NCBI GenBank assembly: GCA_002633005.1
Contig: NMRA01000629.1
Location: forward strand, 64,001 to 109,588
Direction: 5' to 3'
Origin: Phoronis australis
Taxonomy: Eukaryota > Phoronida > Phoronidae
DNA length: 45,588 bases
This document shows positions 1 to 25,083 of the stretch, piece after piece (positions within the stretch are counted from its first letter, which is position 1; each line of letters begins with the position of its first letter). The notes under the pieces were generated by a model, which did no database searches, was not told the origin of the DNA, and worked only from the letters and a program-made list of their open reading frames with translations. A program made the translations under genes and the position numbers.

Positions 1-189
1 ATCTGATGTCAACAATAACATAATAGCAATAAATTACTTTTGAGAAGCTGCAGTTAAGAAAAGTTCGAATTCATACGTTTACTCCCATAAACCCGCCATC
101 CGTCAAAAATAACCCTTGACTTGGACCAGTTACTGTAAAAGCATGATTCTAACTCGCTCATCACTCGGATTAGAGACTACTCCAGGCGT

Positions 190-331
190 GCGTTCAGTAG
201 ACGCTAGGACCTACGCTAGGACCTAGCTAAAACCTAGTCAAAGTCACGTGTTCTCATTTAAAATGCAAGGCACCATCCCACGTAATCTCGCGAAGTCTTG
301 CTTTTTAGCGAGGACCTAGCGTTACTGAACG
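190..331. mobile_element. Short MITE-like element with about 20-bp inverted ends
   Basis: The left end CGTTCAGTAGACGCTAGGAC (191-210) and right end (311-331, reverse complement CGTTCAGTAACGCTAGGTCCT) are inverted copies. No coding capacity; about 140 bp. An ACGCTAGGACCT direct repeat lies inside the left arm. Confidence 0.6.
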
Positions 332-704
332 GGAGGCAGGTCACCAGTGAAGAGATAATACACTGTAGTTCGCTATTGCTTGAGATCAGGCACAACAGCT
401 TGTCGAGTGTCGTAAAATGTGACGGACATGGTATTAAGCACTGCCCAACGGTCAGCTCTTCTATTGCCCAGAATTCCATCCCCGTAAGAACTAATATGAG
501 ACCAATTTCGGAATGTGCTATAAATCATAATACGTTAGTTTTTCACAAGCAAGGCGGTGTAATTGTCGCTTGAAAGCTGACGGCAAAACTAGAAATATGT
601 TGCATTTTACAGGTCATAATTTCAGTTTTAAAGTCAGTATCAACTTGCTTCACATTGCTTTAAACAATCAAATAATCAATTGATTCGTTTCCGTGTATAT
701 GAAT

Positions 705-980
705 ATGCGCGCACCCAGGGTGGCTTGGAGGGACTCGAAGGAACCCCCCTACCCCATTTGACGAAGTGTCAAAAAGGTACTCGAAGAGAAACAAAAAGAC
801 CGCAAAAGTAGAAAATGAAACAGAAGTCCAACAAAAAGGCAGGAACTACCAAAATTCGGCGAATGCACAATTCATAGCTGTGAACGTACCTGATTTTTTT
901 GGTAGCGGGTCCACAGTTTTTTAATAAAAGGTCCATATTCTCAAGAATTCGAGCCCCATATTTAGGCTGGGCGAGTGCAT
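705..980 (+). repeat. Non-autonomous repeat family B, copy 1
   Basis: Shares the order of many words with 15351-15610 in the same orientation: GCGCA, CCAGGG, CCCCATTTG, AGAGAAACAAAAA, AAAAGGC, AAAAGGTCCA and GGCTGGG. The ends look inverted (GCGCACCCAG at the left, GGCTGGGCGAGTGC at the right), suggesting a MITE-like element of about 270 bp. Confidence 0.65.
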
Positions 981-2300
981 CCTGAATGCAACGAATTCCC
1001 GGTTGTACAAAAGAGAATTTCGGCACAACAATTGTTTTCAGTAATAAACTACGGAGAAAGTGTTATTTTACTGTAAATATGTTGTAATGTAGTGATACCT
1101 CGATAAAAGAAATTAAACAGTATAAGGATTAATTAGAATCATCCAGATATCTTGTTGATATATTATCTCCCCCACTGATATTTAATAAAATAACAGCACT
1201 TAGTTCCGAACTGCAGCATCTGCTAATAGAAGACGACCATCAGCACGGAAACCAGGCCAAACCACACCAAACTCCAAAAGTTACCCCAGAAAGAAAAACA
1301 CGCCAGAACGGGTCATGAGCCGTCATAACGGGGCATTCAGACTGCTCTGATGGTGGGTTCCAGTTGTACTGGGCCGTCAGAACGAGGCATTCCGGGTCAT
1401 AATGTCCGATAATTTTTGTCATGAGCTCTGATAAGTTGACATGAGCATCCACAGGGCAGTGCATAATAATGAAATCGTCCCATTATAGGAGCAACTGACG
1501 TCTCTCACGTGGCCAGACATGCCATTAGCTGAGGTGTGTTAAGTTTCACGTGTGACCTTCAAGAACCAGTGGAGGCTGATCACATGAAACTTGTGGTCAT
1601 TTGGCTATACCAAGAGATACTTCTTCGCAGGAGGTGGTGTATGGATAATATTTGACGTGAAAATGCCCTTGTTTCTCAGATGAGACATGATTTTTGGTCT
1701 TGCAAAAAATTGGAAATTTGCTATTCCCCAAGTCATTCTATCAAAATCTGATAAAAAGACATGTGGTGACAGTCAACTTGTAGACCCTAGCCTCAATGAT
1801 ATCGAATTGTCAGCTCTTTCAAAGCCTAAAACACAGCTACTTCTGTTTGTAAACAATTTGGCTAGATACCATTTCCATAGTGGTATAAATCAAAAACGTT
1901 TTTGCTTTGTATTGAGCTAGTCTAGATATGTCAATCCAAACTTAATAAACAAAAGGATGGGAGGTGCAAAACATAATCACCAAAAGTTAGCAAATTAAAT
2001 GACTGAAAACATTAAGCTAGAAATGAAACACACTGAGAACAACAAAAACAAACTCAACATCAGTAGCATCATGTATCATGTACCAGCACTGTCGTTACCA
2101 ACACCAACACCAGAGGGCAGCCAGGAGTGGGCAATCATCAATTGCTACAAGTTAGGTCTCAGCAAATGATGACTGGTTTGAGCCTTTCAAGCAGACATCT
2201 AACAAAATCAAAATGTTTACCAGAAATTTTCAGAGCAGCGCCACTTACCATGAAACTTTTTGTGAAAGAGAGAATATTTATTTCTTAAAATTATTGATAG

Positions 2301-2458
2301 CAGTGGTATATTTAGAGGGGAACAAAGGGTGCCATGCCCCCCTAAAATTCTCCCAGGTTCTATTTGGCAGTTTGGTGGTATGAACATTTGATGGGAAAAG
2401 TCCTGGATACCACTCTGCCCTACCTCACCCCTAACTCAAAATCCTGAATCTGCCCCTG
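2301..2458 (-). mobile_element. CAGTGG-ended MITE family A, copy 1
   Basis: Matches the reverse complement of 34814-34977 along its whole length, including CCCCCTAAAATTCTCCCAG and CATTTGG/CTATTTGG words. Ends are CAGTGGTATATTTAGAGG and ATCCTGAATCTGCCCCTG. No ORF. Confidence 0.8.
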
Positions 2459-3474
2459 GATAATACTCCTTCTTGAATAATAACGAGGGGTGATTGAAAA
2501 AAGGAACTTGAAAACAAATTTATTTATTAAAATCCAAATCGCAGAGTCCACCAATAGGCAAAACAACCAAAGAATAATTTTTTCAAAGCATAAGAGAGCA
2601 ACTTACTTTTAAAATGGAAGATTGTTAAGGGTCCTTTAAACATTAGCTTTGACATTGCGATAACTCAAGTTTTCACCAAAACTAAACATTGTGATGGTTA
2701 CAATTAGAAAAAAAATCACCCTTGGTAGTGTTTGATTGTCAGTAAGAGAGACGAACCAGCTGGGGCCACAATCAACCAGTGCAACAAGAAGCCACTGCAA
2801 ACCTTGATGAATCAGTACGTTTGAGACTGGATACTAAATCCAAGGCTCAAATTTTTAGCATTCCATTAAGTCCATTAGGTGGTTCACAGGACGAACTTGA
2901 TGAGGTAAGGTTACTGGGAATATTTCATGACAATTACATGTTAAAAACCAACTACTGTTGGATCAAGGTTGGTACAGTAGAGAGGTGAAAGAAACTAACT
3001 TTGACTTAGGCCACTTACTACTACAAAATTTGCCTCAACTTGACCCTTACTTAATACAGGCTTTTTGGTATTGTAATGAACTGACAGTTTGCTGTTGCTT
3101 GAAACCAAGCTCAGTGACTAAAATGACGTGTCGCAAGAAGTCAACTCATAGAGCAAGTCTTGTAAAACGACAAGCAGCCAATCCATTCCAAGCACATACA
3201 CGAGCATCAGACTATTTTAGCGAAGGAACAGTATGAAACCAATTTCATGACAGTAAGTAGTCTAAATCGAACTTTATTTTGTTAAGGAAGGCAGGTGGAT
3301 AGCCTCTTCAACTGTTAGTAGGTCAAAAGCCAGGGACCTTCTTGTTGACTATTGACATTAAAATTTGTTTTTAGGATGACACCTCTTTTTTAACAATTGT
3401 GTTAGCAGGATGCCAGGTTAATAATACAGTGTCTTGGATGTTAAAGATGGAATGCAGTGCCCAACCATTCCCCA

Positions 3475-3620
3475 CAGGTTCACTGGGTGCATGGACAATA
3501 AGTGAAAGATCACCAGGTGCAAGGTCACTGAGTACAGTTACTGGGTGAGAGTTAAGTGGGTGCAGGATGAGTGGGTGCAAGGTTAACTGGTGCAGGTGAC
3601 GACACATGCAGGTGAGACAC
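3475..3620. repeat. Degenerate GGTGCAAGGT-type short tandem repeat
   Basis: GGTGCA recurs about every 15-30 bases with variants of ACTGGGTGCA and AGGTTAACTGG. It abuts the 3' side of the CFAP100 exon 3633-3749, within its downstream intron, and makes the minus-strand frame look open beyond the exon. Confidence 0.6.
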
Positions 3621-3632
3621 ATGGCTACTAAC

Positions 3633-16353
<12,721 letters not shown>

Positions 16354-16394
16354 CTACAATGCATGGCTTGTCATTAAAGGATATCTTATAGCAG

Positions 16395-16490
16395 CAGTAC
16401 CGGCGCGTAAAGCAATTTTCTGAGATCAGTCTCAGCACAGATTCGAACCTACAACCCTGTGGTAAGAGTCTACTGCTCTGCTAGTAAATT
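16395..16490 (-). repeat. tRNA-derived SINE fragment, copy 1
   Basis: On the minus strand it reads AGCAGAGCAGTAGACTC, then a box-B-like GGTTCGAATC, then TGTGCTGAGACTGATCTCAG. The same order of blocks occurs at 36665-36740. Box B plus shared 3' sequence indicates a tRNA-derived SINE, not a functional tRNA. Confidence 0.6.
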
Positions 16491-17363
16491 TTAAGTCACC
16501 CATTTCTAGATTACAGCATGGTATTTATGGTATGTTATATGTTGGATGGGTTCATGGAAGTCAAATGTCTTCCAACAGTGGCAGTCATTCTAGCAAAAAT
16601 TCAGAGCAAAACTCTGGTAACCATAAATCAAAACTGATGCCATGTTAAAACAGCAGTTTTTAAGAAAAAATTTGAACTAATTAAATAAGTTTCATAATTA
16701 ATTTATTGGGCAATTTTAAATGAAGTGTTGAACTCAAAAAATATGCACAGTGTCTTAATTTATATCTCATTAATCTCCTTTTCATGCTACATGTATGAAC
16801 AGTCCCACTAAATAAGATTGGTTCTAACCCCGCTCGTCAAGGTAAACGGTGGGGTATGAAAAATTGAACTAGACCGTATTTATCCACCTTGGCTGAGTCA
16901 CGCTCGGCTCACAATCAAAGGGATGCCCCCAAGCTGCTCTGTTCATCAAGTCACGAGCGAGGATAATTGGCTTCGCTCATGCGGATATGATCAGCTGATT
17001 ACAATCTAGCTAGCAGACTGTACTTTTTATGGAGAGAGTTAAAAGTAGTTTTTACTGTAATATTTGAAAAGAGGAGCGAAAACAAATATGAGTACAACTT
17101 TCAATTTTTCAAATCGGCCCAGGATAAGAGATTTTGCAACACAGCAACACTCACGATTACTTTCAATCGGCGCGCACGAATACAAAAATAAAGGACCCAA
17201 ATTATTTAGATTTTGGAACACATGCATTGCAATATTCAAAATACGTTTATTATGAATCTTACAAGCTGTAAAACGACGTTGTTTAATTTCATTGTTCTCA
17301 TTCACTGTCATCCGTCAAATCGGCAATTTCCGAGATGTGATCTGCGGCGTGCGCGTATGTGTA

Positions 17364-17364
17364 N
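17364..17364. other. Assembly join (single N) upstream of CFAP100 exon 16197-16353
   Basis: A single N between the possible start exon (17710-17782) and the first certain CFAP100 exon. No flanking duplicate is apparent. Sequence of unknown length may be missing here. Confidence 0.85.
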
Positions 17365-17709
17365 CTGCCAAATGAAAAAGCTAATACTGATTAAACATGC
17401 CACTATGTCAGGACTTAATTCTTATGTTATACAATTTTAAAACTTTCTTTGAACTTTTAGAGCTGTTGAATGACATTCCAAGGGATATGAGAAAATAGAC
17501 AAAGCAAGAAACATTGAGCTGTGTAATTAAAACTCCAAGTTAAGACACAGATTGTTCATTGAGATTTTGAATTGCTAAAGACTGAACTGTGTAAAGTCTT
17601 AGTACATGTAACAAAACTGGAATCTATTTGAGCTGAGACTCTCTGTTTTAAAAATTTGAGACTGTCCACTTGAGTCTGCATGGATGTTAATCTAGGTACA
17701 TAAACGTAC

Positions 17710-17782
17710 CTCCTTTGTTTGATCCAGCTGAGAATGCAGGAGATGCAGCATTGGACCGTGGCGAAGCGGCTGTGACACTCAT
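17710..17782 (-). CDS. Possible first coding exon of the CFAP100-like gene
   Basis: On the minus strand an ATG at 17782, preceded by an acceptor-like TTTCTAG, opens 24 codons (MSVTAASPRSNAASPAF and onward, Ser/Ala-rich, typical of a disordered N-terminus). It ends in GGAG followed by a GTACGT donor, phase 1. It lies 1.4 kb upstream of the first certain CFAP100 exon on the same strand. It could join 16197-16353 directly only by using an alternative AG two bases further in. More likely, exons for the N-terminal coiled coil are missing between them, where the assembly has an N at 17364. It could instead belong to another gene. Confidence 0.45.
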
Positions 17783-20444
17783 GTTGGCTCTAGAAACTGC
17801 AATTGGAGAAGAAGGGCAAATCAAGGGCTAACACAAAGAAGTAAAAGGACTTGATTTCGTAACACTAGGCTTGAAAGAATTGATGAGCAATTATGTTAGC
17901 ATGGTCTCAAGCCTAAGAGTCAGTTCTTCCCTGCAGCAGAAATCAAGGTACTTCTTTATAACATAAGTCTGTTTAATTGACTGCCAAAGGTGGATTCTGC
18001 TGTCAATTTACTAAAACAAATACGCTAACTCACAGCATAGTCTTCAAATTTTCTAGTAGGCATTTCTCTATACTAGTAATTGTCTTGGAAGTTGTCCAAG
18101 GTGTTTTCAAAAATTTTGTGCATTTTTAGTTTTTATGCCTGAGAAGTAGCATTTTCCAGGGATTTCACATGACCAGCGGGACATATGGCAAACACCATTC
18201 ATGGCAAGGGTACAATGCATTGAAGTAGAGCTTACGCTCGGTCTTGGTATGGGGGGCACATCTCATAGGCCAGAATTCAAGTACATGTGCTCTGCACAAC
18301 TGCAACTGACACCTGTGTGAAGCAGCTTGCTTCACCCAACACTCTAGCTGGGACAGTAATACAGTACGAGCACAGTTCATAAAAAATTGTACTCACTGAC
18401 TTTGCATGCCAACTTCAAAAGTCCAGTGAGTGTGGGTAACACTCATGATTTACACCAGGTTGCAAAATTCTGAGCCAATCGGGGACTAGTTTAAGCCCAG
18501 AATACAGTAGGGGCATTTGAATTTCCGCTTCTGGATGAGACGTTCAGTCATTTAGCCTTTCTAAGTCGCTCGCTAATCCTCAATAGACAAATTGTTTGCA
18601 AGCTCCACTCTCATGTTGGTGACCCGCCTTCAGTATCAGCCATTGGCAAGTAGTTTTTTCTACACATGGGTTATTCTTTTCTTTTCTTTACAGTCAACAA
18701 TCATTATCAATCTCGAACCTATTTTTTTACCATGCACGATTAACTCTTTCTTGCAAACATTGTTCAAATGCATAAAAAACATTCTAACTTACAAAACAAA
18801 AATCTTGGGTAAATAATCTTAAAACCCACAATTAAAGGAGACGTGCCCTTTGACAGATCGGCAGCTTATGCCTTTAGTTGTTTAAAGCCATGCGGGCACC
18901 TTATATGGTACTCCAAAGTCCCACCCTCTTTATACTATGTGAAGTGGATAGCTCTTAATCTAATCGCACGGATTGCCACCCATGATCCTAATTCCAGAGA
19001 GAACCATGTTACACTTATGTACTCAGTCCATCTCGAGTGTTGTGACAGTGAATCGATCTCGAAACCAGGCAGAAGTGAGACAGGGTTGAAATAGGCTTAC
19101 ACAACTAGATCTAGGTATAAAATAGTCCTAACTCTGGTAACGTGTAACTGTTCATAGATCCAATAGTAATATTTGAACCCCAGGAGAGGTCTAAAGAAAC
19201 AAGTACAAAACAACCGTTCAACTCAGCTGTCCAGCAAAGCTGGAAGTCTTGGCATAGACATCAAACCGGAGACACTTTTGAAGAAAACACCAAGCAAGGA
19301 CATGTTTCACTCTGAAGTGTTACTTATCTGTTATGATGAAATAAACAGATTAAAACTACGCAAAAACTTACTAATCGCGAATATGATGTACTAACTCTAC
19401 CACTATTGATCGATGCAGAATTCTGCGTCCGCCATATGTAAACCTTTGATAACGAGGCTGCTATTGGCAACAAAAAACATACCAGTTTGTTCTTTATAGA
19501 AATGTACAGAAGTGCCAATTTTCTACACTTTTTCTTGTATATGGCTTCAATTTTTTTATAAACAGCCTTATACCACAGATATTTAAAATTTTACAATATT
19601 CAAAAACTGTGTGGTATTTTCATTCTCAAAAGATAGCGATGCACGACAAACAAATGAACAGCGGAAACAATCTCACACTCCGTGCAGCGCCATCTGCCAG
19701 TGTGCTGGCTAAGATATTCACTTCGCGCACTCAGTGAGTTCTAGTTGGATAAAAGCGTTTAGAAACCCACGCCTTCCATACAAAAAACAGGAATTTTTGC
19801 TGAAGCCACCCACAGTTATGAAATTGGTGGCAGATTTTTCAAGAAACCCAGGTTTCGAAAGAATTCAGCGCAAGTTCGCCTGCTCCCCAACTTCAAGACC
19901 GGGTGCCACTCCGGCGGCTGCCATCCAAGTAAAATTCACTGGCTAAAAGTCCAATATGTCAGCATTCAATTACGTGTGGGTAGGACAAGTTCTACAGTGA
20001 CGCAACCTCAACTACCACATCGGATTTCTCTTAGCAAACAAGCAAGCTAAAGCGGGAAAAAGTGCTCACGACTCAGCGGGCACGCCGGCAGGCATGGGCC
20101 TGAGTGCACTCACCCAATGAGATTCCTCAAAACTTCGTCGTCATGTTCAAAAAAACTTATGTTATTCGCACATTAAAAATTACCGGCAAAGTAATCAAAA
20201 TTGTTCCGAACGCTTAACGCTCTCCAAAGTACAAAAAAGTGAATGTTCTGATCGTGGACGTGAAGTCCTGGCTTTTCCACATCGATGTACACTTTGCATT
20301 TCCCCACCTTTGTTTGCAATGGTGATGTAGAAGGGACAGATGGGGTCCAGAAAATTGGGGAATGGTGTGCAAATGTGCTTTTTGGGGCGCCCAAAACACT
20401 TTTAGGAGCCTCGTGTTGTGCCGAAAATGATGGCGTTCTTCAGT
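17783..20444. other. Intergenic stretch upstream of the CFAP100-like gene
   Basis: No gene is supported. One plus-strand frame (19734-19946), reading VMKLVADFSRNPGFERIQRK and then CSPTSRPGATPAAA, looks mildly coding-like and could be a fragment of a dispersed repeat. The rest shows nothing recognisable. Confidence 0.45.
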
Positions 20445-21233
20445 GGCGGATCTAGGATATCACAAGGGGGGGCCAACATTTTGTCGGCTGTAAGCATTTG
20501 CGCAAACTGAACTACGATTGTAGATGCGCATAACTCCGAATGGAGGNNNNNNNNNNNNNNNNNNNNNNNNNNNNNNNNNNNNNNACTTGTTTATGGTCCA
20601 CAGCGTTTGCGCGCGAAACCTACTTCTTTTCGTAATGCTTATTACACGTTTTATATTTTGTGCCATGAATTCTTAACAAATTTGTCGTATTTAAAATAGT
20701 CTTCAAATGCCCAAAAGACCAAATCCGTTTTTCGTGTTGGCAATAATGACGGGATTGCTTTGGAAATCGTCTTAAGTTAAGGTTTGACAAAGAGTGTATT
20801 GCGAGTTTCTGAGTGATTCACTAAGGCTTCGATTAAAATCCACATTTTACCAGTAGCTTGTGTTTTTTCATCTTCACTCAGGTTCCATTCTCTTTAAAAA
20901 TTGAAGTAAATTTTCTTCATTGCACAGGAGTCGTAGTGCGCATCGCCACTGCCGGTCGCCTGGGATATCACGGGAGAGCCTATACTTAGCCATAGTTCCG
21001 TTACGAATGCGCCGTGTTCCGAATTTGACACTTGAAATTTGGGTTTGAGCCCAACTCCCCCCCCCCTCCTAAACACTAAAGCTGCACACACTTAAAACTT
21101 TTTCATCCGTATAATTTTAATTACCGGGGTTAATTAATTAACTCACCATTTCCCTGCGCTTTTATTGTTTCATTTTTTTGCGGCAGCCAAGGGGGGGGGG
21201 GCGGGCCCCCTGCCCCCCACTAAATCCGCCTAT
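20445..21233. mobile_element. CAGTGGCGGAT-ended element with internal gap
   Basis: The left end CAGTGGCGGATCTAGGAT and the right end ACTAAATCCGCCTATG (inverted) resemble the ends of MITE family A, but the interior is about 790 bp and different. G-rich and C-rich runs lie inside both ends. Part of the interior is N. Confidence 0.5.
20547..20584. other. Assembly gap (38 N)
   Basis: A run of N inside a putative element that begins CAGTGGCGGATCTAGGAT at 20445. Confidence 0.95.
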
Positions 21234-21971
21234 GTTCTTACAAAAAACGTAAAATGCTGCAGCAGTGCATTCCTCCACTTGGCCCGCTAGCTAATGGATG
21301 CCACACTGTCATCGTTTCTTCCAGCCCGTGTGAGACGCTCTGAATAAATTACAATGCTGTTTCCAATATTTTGTTTAAAGATAGTTTGAATGTTGTGAAA
21401 GAAGGATGGTTCGATCGTGGAATGTAAAAACAGTGAATGATGTACATGTAAATTCCGCAGTTGATGTTAATGGTACCTTTTTTGACGTGGGATGTTTTTG
21501 ATCATTAAACAGGACGAAGTCAAAGACATTTCAAATTTCAAAACATTGGATTTATGTTACGGCGTTTGAAATGACTGTCGCTTATGTATATTGAAATTGC
21601 AATTCAGAACAATGTTAAATTTGATTTCATCATAAAAAATACCTGAAAAGAAAGTTTAAGCAAATGTTGGCGTTGAATGATTAAAGATATATAACGTTCT
21701 ACATCGGCGAGTCAATTGTGCCAAATTCAAAGTAAGACAAACTAAGAATCAAGCCACTTAGTAATTCAATAGAACCTATGAACTCTATTTTTATTTCAAT
21801 CTAAACCATAAAACCGGAACACAACTCAAATTAAACTAAATCAAACAATTGATTTCGCCATTTAAAAAAATGTTCCACGAAAGTATACATAATAACCACA
21901 GTACCACAGGTAGGGCTCAATATGTCTTAAAGGGCAATTTAGTTAGCAGGAGATATTTTTGCAAGCCGAAA

Positions 21972-22172
21972 CGGTCCTACCGTCTAACTGTCACTATTTC
22001 TCTATTTGTACTTTGAAAATCACTTTGTTAATTATTACTGTTCAAACATTCCTGTGTTCGTTAAAACATACACGGAAATGTTTGGACAGTAATTAAAATT
22101 ATGGACGTAGACGAACACGGAAATAATTTTAAAGTGATTGATGTGCACTGAGTTTGGCGTACCGGTAGGGCA
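21972..22172. mobile_element. Fold-back (palindromic) element of about 200 bp
   Basis: Outer arms GGTCCTACCG and CGGTAGGGC, middle arms AATCACTTT and AAAGTGATT, and inner arms TACTGTTCAAACATT and AATGTTTGGACAGTA are nested inverted repeats around 22065. The structure is that of a MITE or fold-back element; no second copy was noticed. Confidence 0.55.
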
Positions 22173-22612
22173 ATCGATAAATACACAAGCACTTGTTAGT
22201 ACATAATTTACTTTTTGCTGCTATGAAAATTTGGCTGATATAACAGCCTCAGAAAAGTGCTGTGCCCGACGAGACCATCATTGTCTCTCGACAGCCCTGG
22301 CCCTATTATTTAGTTCTATACTGCATGGGCGTTTTTGCAGATATGTCACGACTTTCAGGTCCATTTATCTAACCTTTGTTCACTGGTTTTTGCTGTCGGT
22401 GTAACACAAAATCTAGCATGCCAGTACTTACGCTACACATCGAGAATGTGCGGCTGGGTGAGTGTAGGAGACTTCGCTAAGGGCCGGCTACCCAGATGTC
22501 AAAGCGTGTGAGTCACCGCCGATGCAACGCTCAACGTGTGTTTTTGTTACCTGGAAGATTTTATGACCCATGCTGCTCTTCATGTCAAGGTATAAGGTAG
22601 AGTGCTGAGCGT

Positions 22613-22630
22613 NCCCCCCCCCCCCCCCCC
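22613..22630. other. Single N followed by a 17-base poly-C run
   Basis: The N sits at the edge of a homopolymer, a typical place for contig breaks. Confidence 0.9.
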
Positions 22631-22890
22631 GGCCATGAGTGCCGTTTCCGTAATCTATTATATTATAACTACATGTACTTACTCTTAAGGGTCTGTCCTA
22701 CAATCTGTCCTTGGACACATTTGTGAGTGTTATCTCCAATCGCGCGTTGTGTTTCAGATTCCCTAAATCAATAACCGTCACGATTTAACCTAATTTAAGC
22801 GCATGCAATAGCTAACACCATTTTGCTGAAATTACACATGTACCTCTCGGATTCAGTGAAATAAACCCGTGGTGTGATTTGGGGACAATC

Positions 22891-22922
<32 letters not shown>

Positions 22923-22929
22923 TTGTGTT

Positions 22930-23025
<96 letters not shown>
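22891..23025. repeat. (GT)n microsatellite
   Basis: About 130 bp of GT repeat with one short interruption (TTTGTGTTTGCG at about 22922), preceded by ATATAT. Open frames through it are artefacts. Confidence 0.97.
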
Positions 23026-23026
<1 letters not shown>

Positions 23027-24963
23027 ATCAAATTCCGACCTATTGTTAAAAATTTTGTTTTAGATGATTTTTTCTACAAAATGTTGTGTTTGAATTGATC
23101 AGGTCAAGATGGGGTTGAGGTAGATGCCAATTCGACATTGTCAAACTGTTGCCCCGCTAGCCCCACGGCGGTGGGAAAGCCCCGGATGACAGTCATCTGA
23201 GTGGCCTCGTTTCAACAACAATCCAATCAGTCCTAAGGGCCACAGCAGACGAATAGATTGACACTGGGCTGAACTACATGTATAGCTATATGTTGACAGC
23301 CCGCGCAAACTGAAGGTGTCGAAATATGACTTGGGTGAACTAGGATAGACGCTGGTCAGCTCTTCTACATGTACGATTCATTTGAGGTTGGCAACTCAGT
23401 TCGTGAGTTCGTTTGCACTGACCCTAACGTGAATATTCATTTTATTGTGGCCCAGTTTCAGGGGCAGTACATTTTATCCGGTTAATGTTTTGAAAAAAAA
23501 AAACTTTTTAAAGGGGTGTACAACGTCTTTGGGACTGCTTAAACACGAATAGCCAAGTTTCTGGTAGCTGGGTATAGGACAAATAATACAGGGTTTTAGC
23601 AAAATATACCTAAACTCCCGAACAGCGCTGGAAATTCAAATTCAGTCCCCATGAATCAGATTCTGCTCCCTTGCCTACACTGTGGTTAAAAACTCGTTTC
23701 AAAATGGGTGTGTGAGTATCACGTGCTTTGTGTGTACAAGAATGGCAAATAAACGACTCAGAGATTTGACTCGGTCTGGCTGCTTGGCTGGGGATAGGTA
23801 CCTCGCAAAGGCTACTTTTGGTGTAGTAATGTCTGTATACGATATTCTCGTGACATGCAGGTTTAGAGAAGGAAATGAACTATACAATATACAATACTAC
23901 TGGAAACTAAAAGCATCTTGGTAGTTCAAAGACAATAATTATTGTTCCCTAGTTCATGAGTTTGATTTGGAGACTTGAATCTTTTTTGAATTCCTGCTTG
24001 TGAATTTAAACAAATAATCACGTTCCTACGCCAATAAACAAGGCACTTACACTGCATTGTGACATGAATTGTGAGCACAATTTAGGGACATGCATGTGCT
24101 GTAGAACTGCCGATTTTCATCAATATTTTTGAGAGATATTTTATATTGGCAAAAATCATCTAGTGTACAATGCTGGATGGATTTGGGGAGCCCAATTTCT
24201 ACCTGCAACTGAGTTCACCTTTTCAACAAATTGTACCACTGCACTTAGCTTTTGACGAATTAACACTGAACTCTCGAGACCGTCACTTTAACTTAGACAA
24301 TTATTTTCCCAAAGATCAATAACTTAAAGCTTTGCCGTTCATATTCGTTACCTTTGACAAATCGAAAAGGTTGTCCAGTTTAGTTTCTAATTGTCAAAAA
24401 TTATTTGTGAAAGCATTTGATTTTCGTAGATATACAAACAAGTAAATAAGGGACCAAGAATTCGTAATGTCAATAAAAATATATTTTAAGCAATTTCCGA
24501 AGACATGCTCGCAGATTCTGACGTGCAACCGGAGGAACATGGAGACCCAGGTTCAGGGGGAGCTCTCTTCGTACCTGCATTACATTGTATTTCAGTTCCT
24601 TATAGAGCAAGCTATAAAACGCTAAAATATTTCTTACGATAGCCAGTACATGCACAGAGCTTTGGGTACGTTAATCCATTAGACACGTTCTCTGTACACG
24701 TTTAACTATATCATGCCTCCGGCAGTCTGCTCGATATGTGCGAGTTTCTTACAATCGGCAATAGTCTGATATAACGTGCCCTATTTTGAGAACCAGGTTG
24801 ATGTCCGTAACTCAATGGAAAAAATGGTTCTCAGAATTCGTGCACTATATATGCGACCAATACACTTACAAACTAGTTTTTAGTAATGATATTCTACTGT
24901 TATAGTATGTGAAAAAGTATCGATATGTTATGCTTATAAAACCATCGTAAAAATCTCTTTGTG

Positions 24964-25083
24964 TCAAACTAGATAGTGGTCTTCAAGTTCATCAAACTTC
25001 TGTCTGTTCGCCGTCGGTATCTTATTGTAATTTTCAATATCGTGTTTGGGTGCTTGGGCCGAATGTCTTGATGTTGCAGACAT
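24964..25083 (-). CDS. Short unassigned ORF, 39 residues, possible first exon or small protein
   Basis: ATG at 25083 opens MSATSRHSAQAPKHDIENYN and continues KIPTANRQKFDELEDHYLV to a TGA at 24964-24966. The composition is hydrophilic and coding-like, unlike the Cys/Phe/Leu-rich random frames nearby. I recognise no family. There is no strong splice donor at its end, so it may be a complete small protein, an exon with a weak donor, or chance. It is isolated on the minus strand between the GT microsatellite and the Notch-ligand-like gene. Confidence 0.3.
   Translation of the reverse strand: MSATSRHSAQAPKHDIENYNKIPTANRQKFDELEDHYLV

Larger units (their letters stand above)
1..3474. other. Left flank: repeats, no supported gene
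   Basis: Presumably intron or 3' flank of the CFAP100-like gene. Besides the elements listed separately, it holds weak plus-strand frames at about 2746-2985 and 2958-3236 (the first followed by a GAG|GTAAGG donor-like site at 2908). I cannot assign them to any family and do not call them genes. Confidence 0.5.

Noticed and set aside
2746-3236. Two plus-strand frames with a GAG|GTAAGG donor-like site
   Set aside because: The upstream acceptor puts a stop in frame and neither frame has a recognisable motif. Left unassigned.
19734-19946. 70-codon plus-strand ORF ending in IQVKFTG
   Set aside because: Mildly coding-like, but no ATG start near its beginning, no family recognised and no exon neighbours. 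Likely a dispersed-repeat fragment.
22795-23098. Thr-His and Val-Cys repeat ORFs on either strand
   Set aside because: Artefacts of the (GT)n microsatellite.
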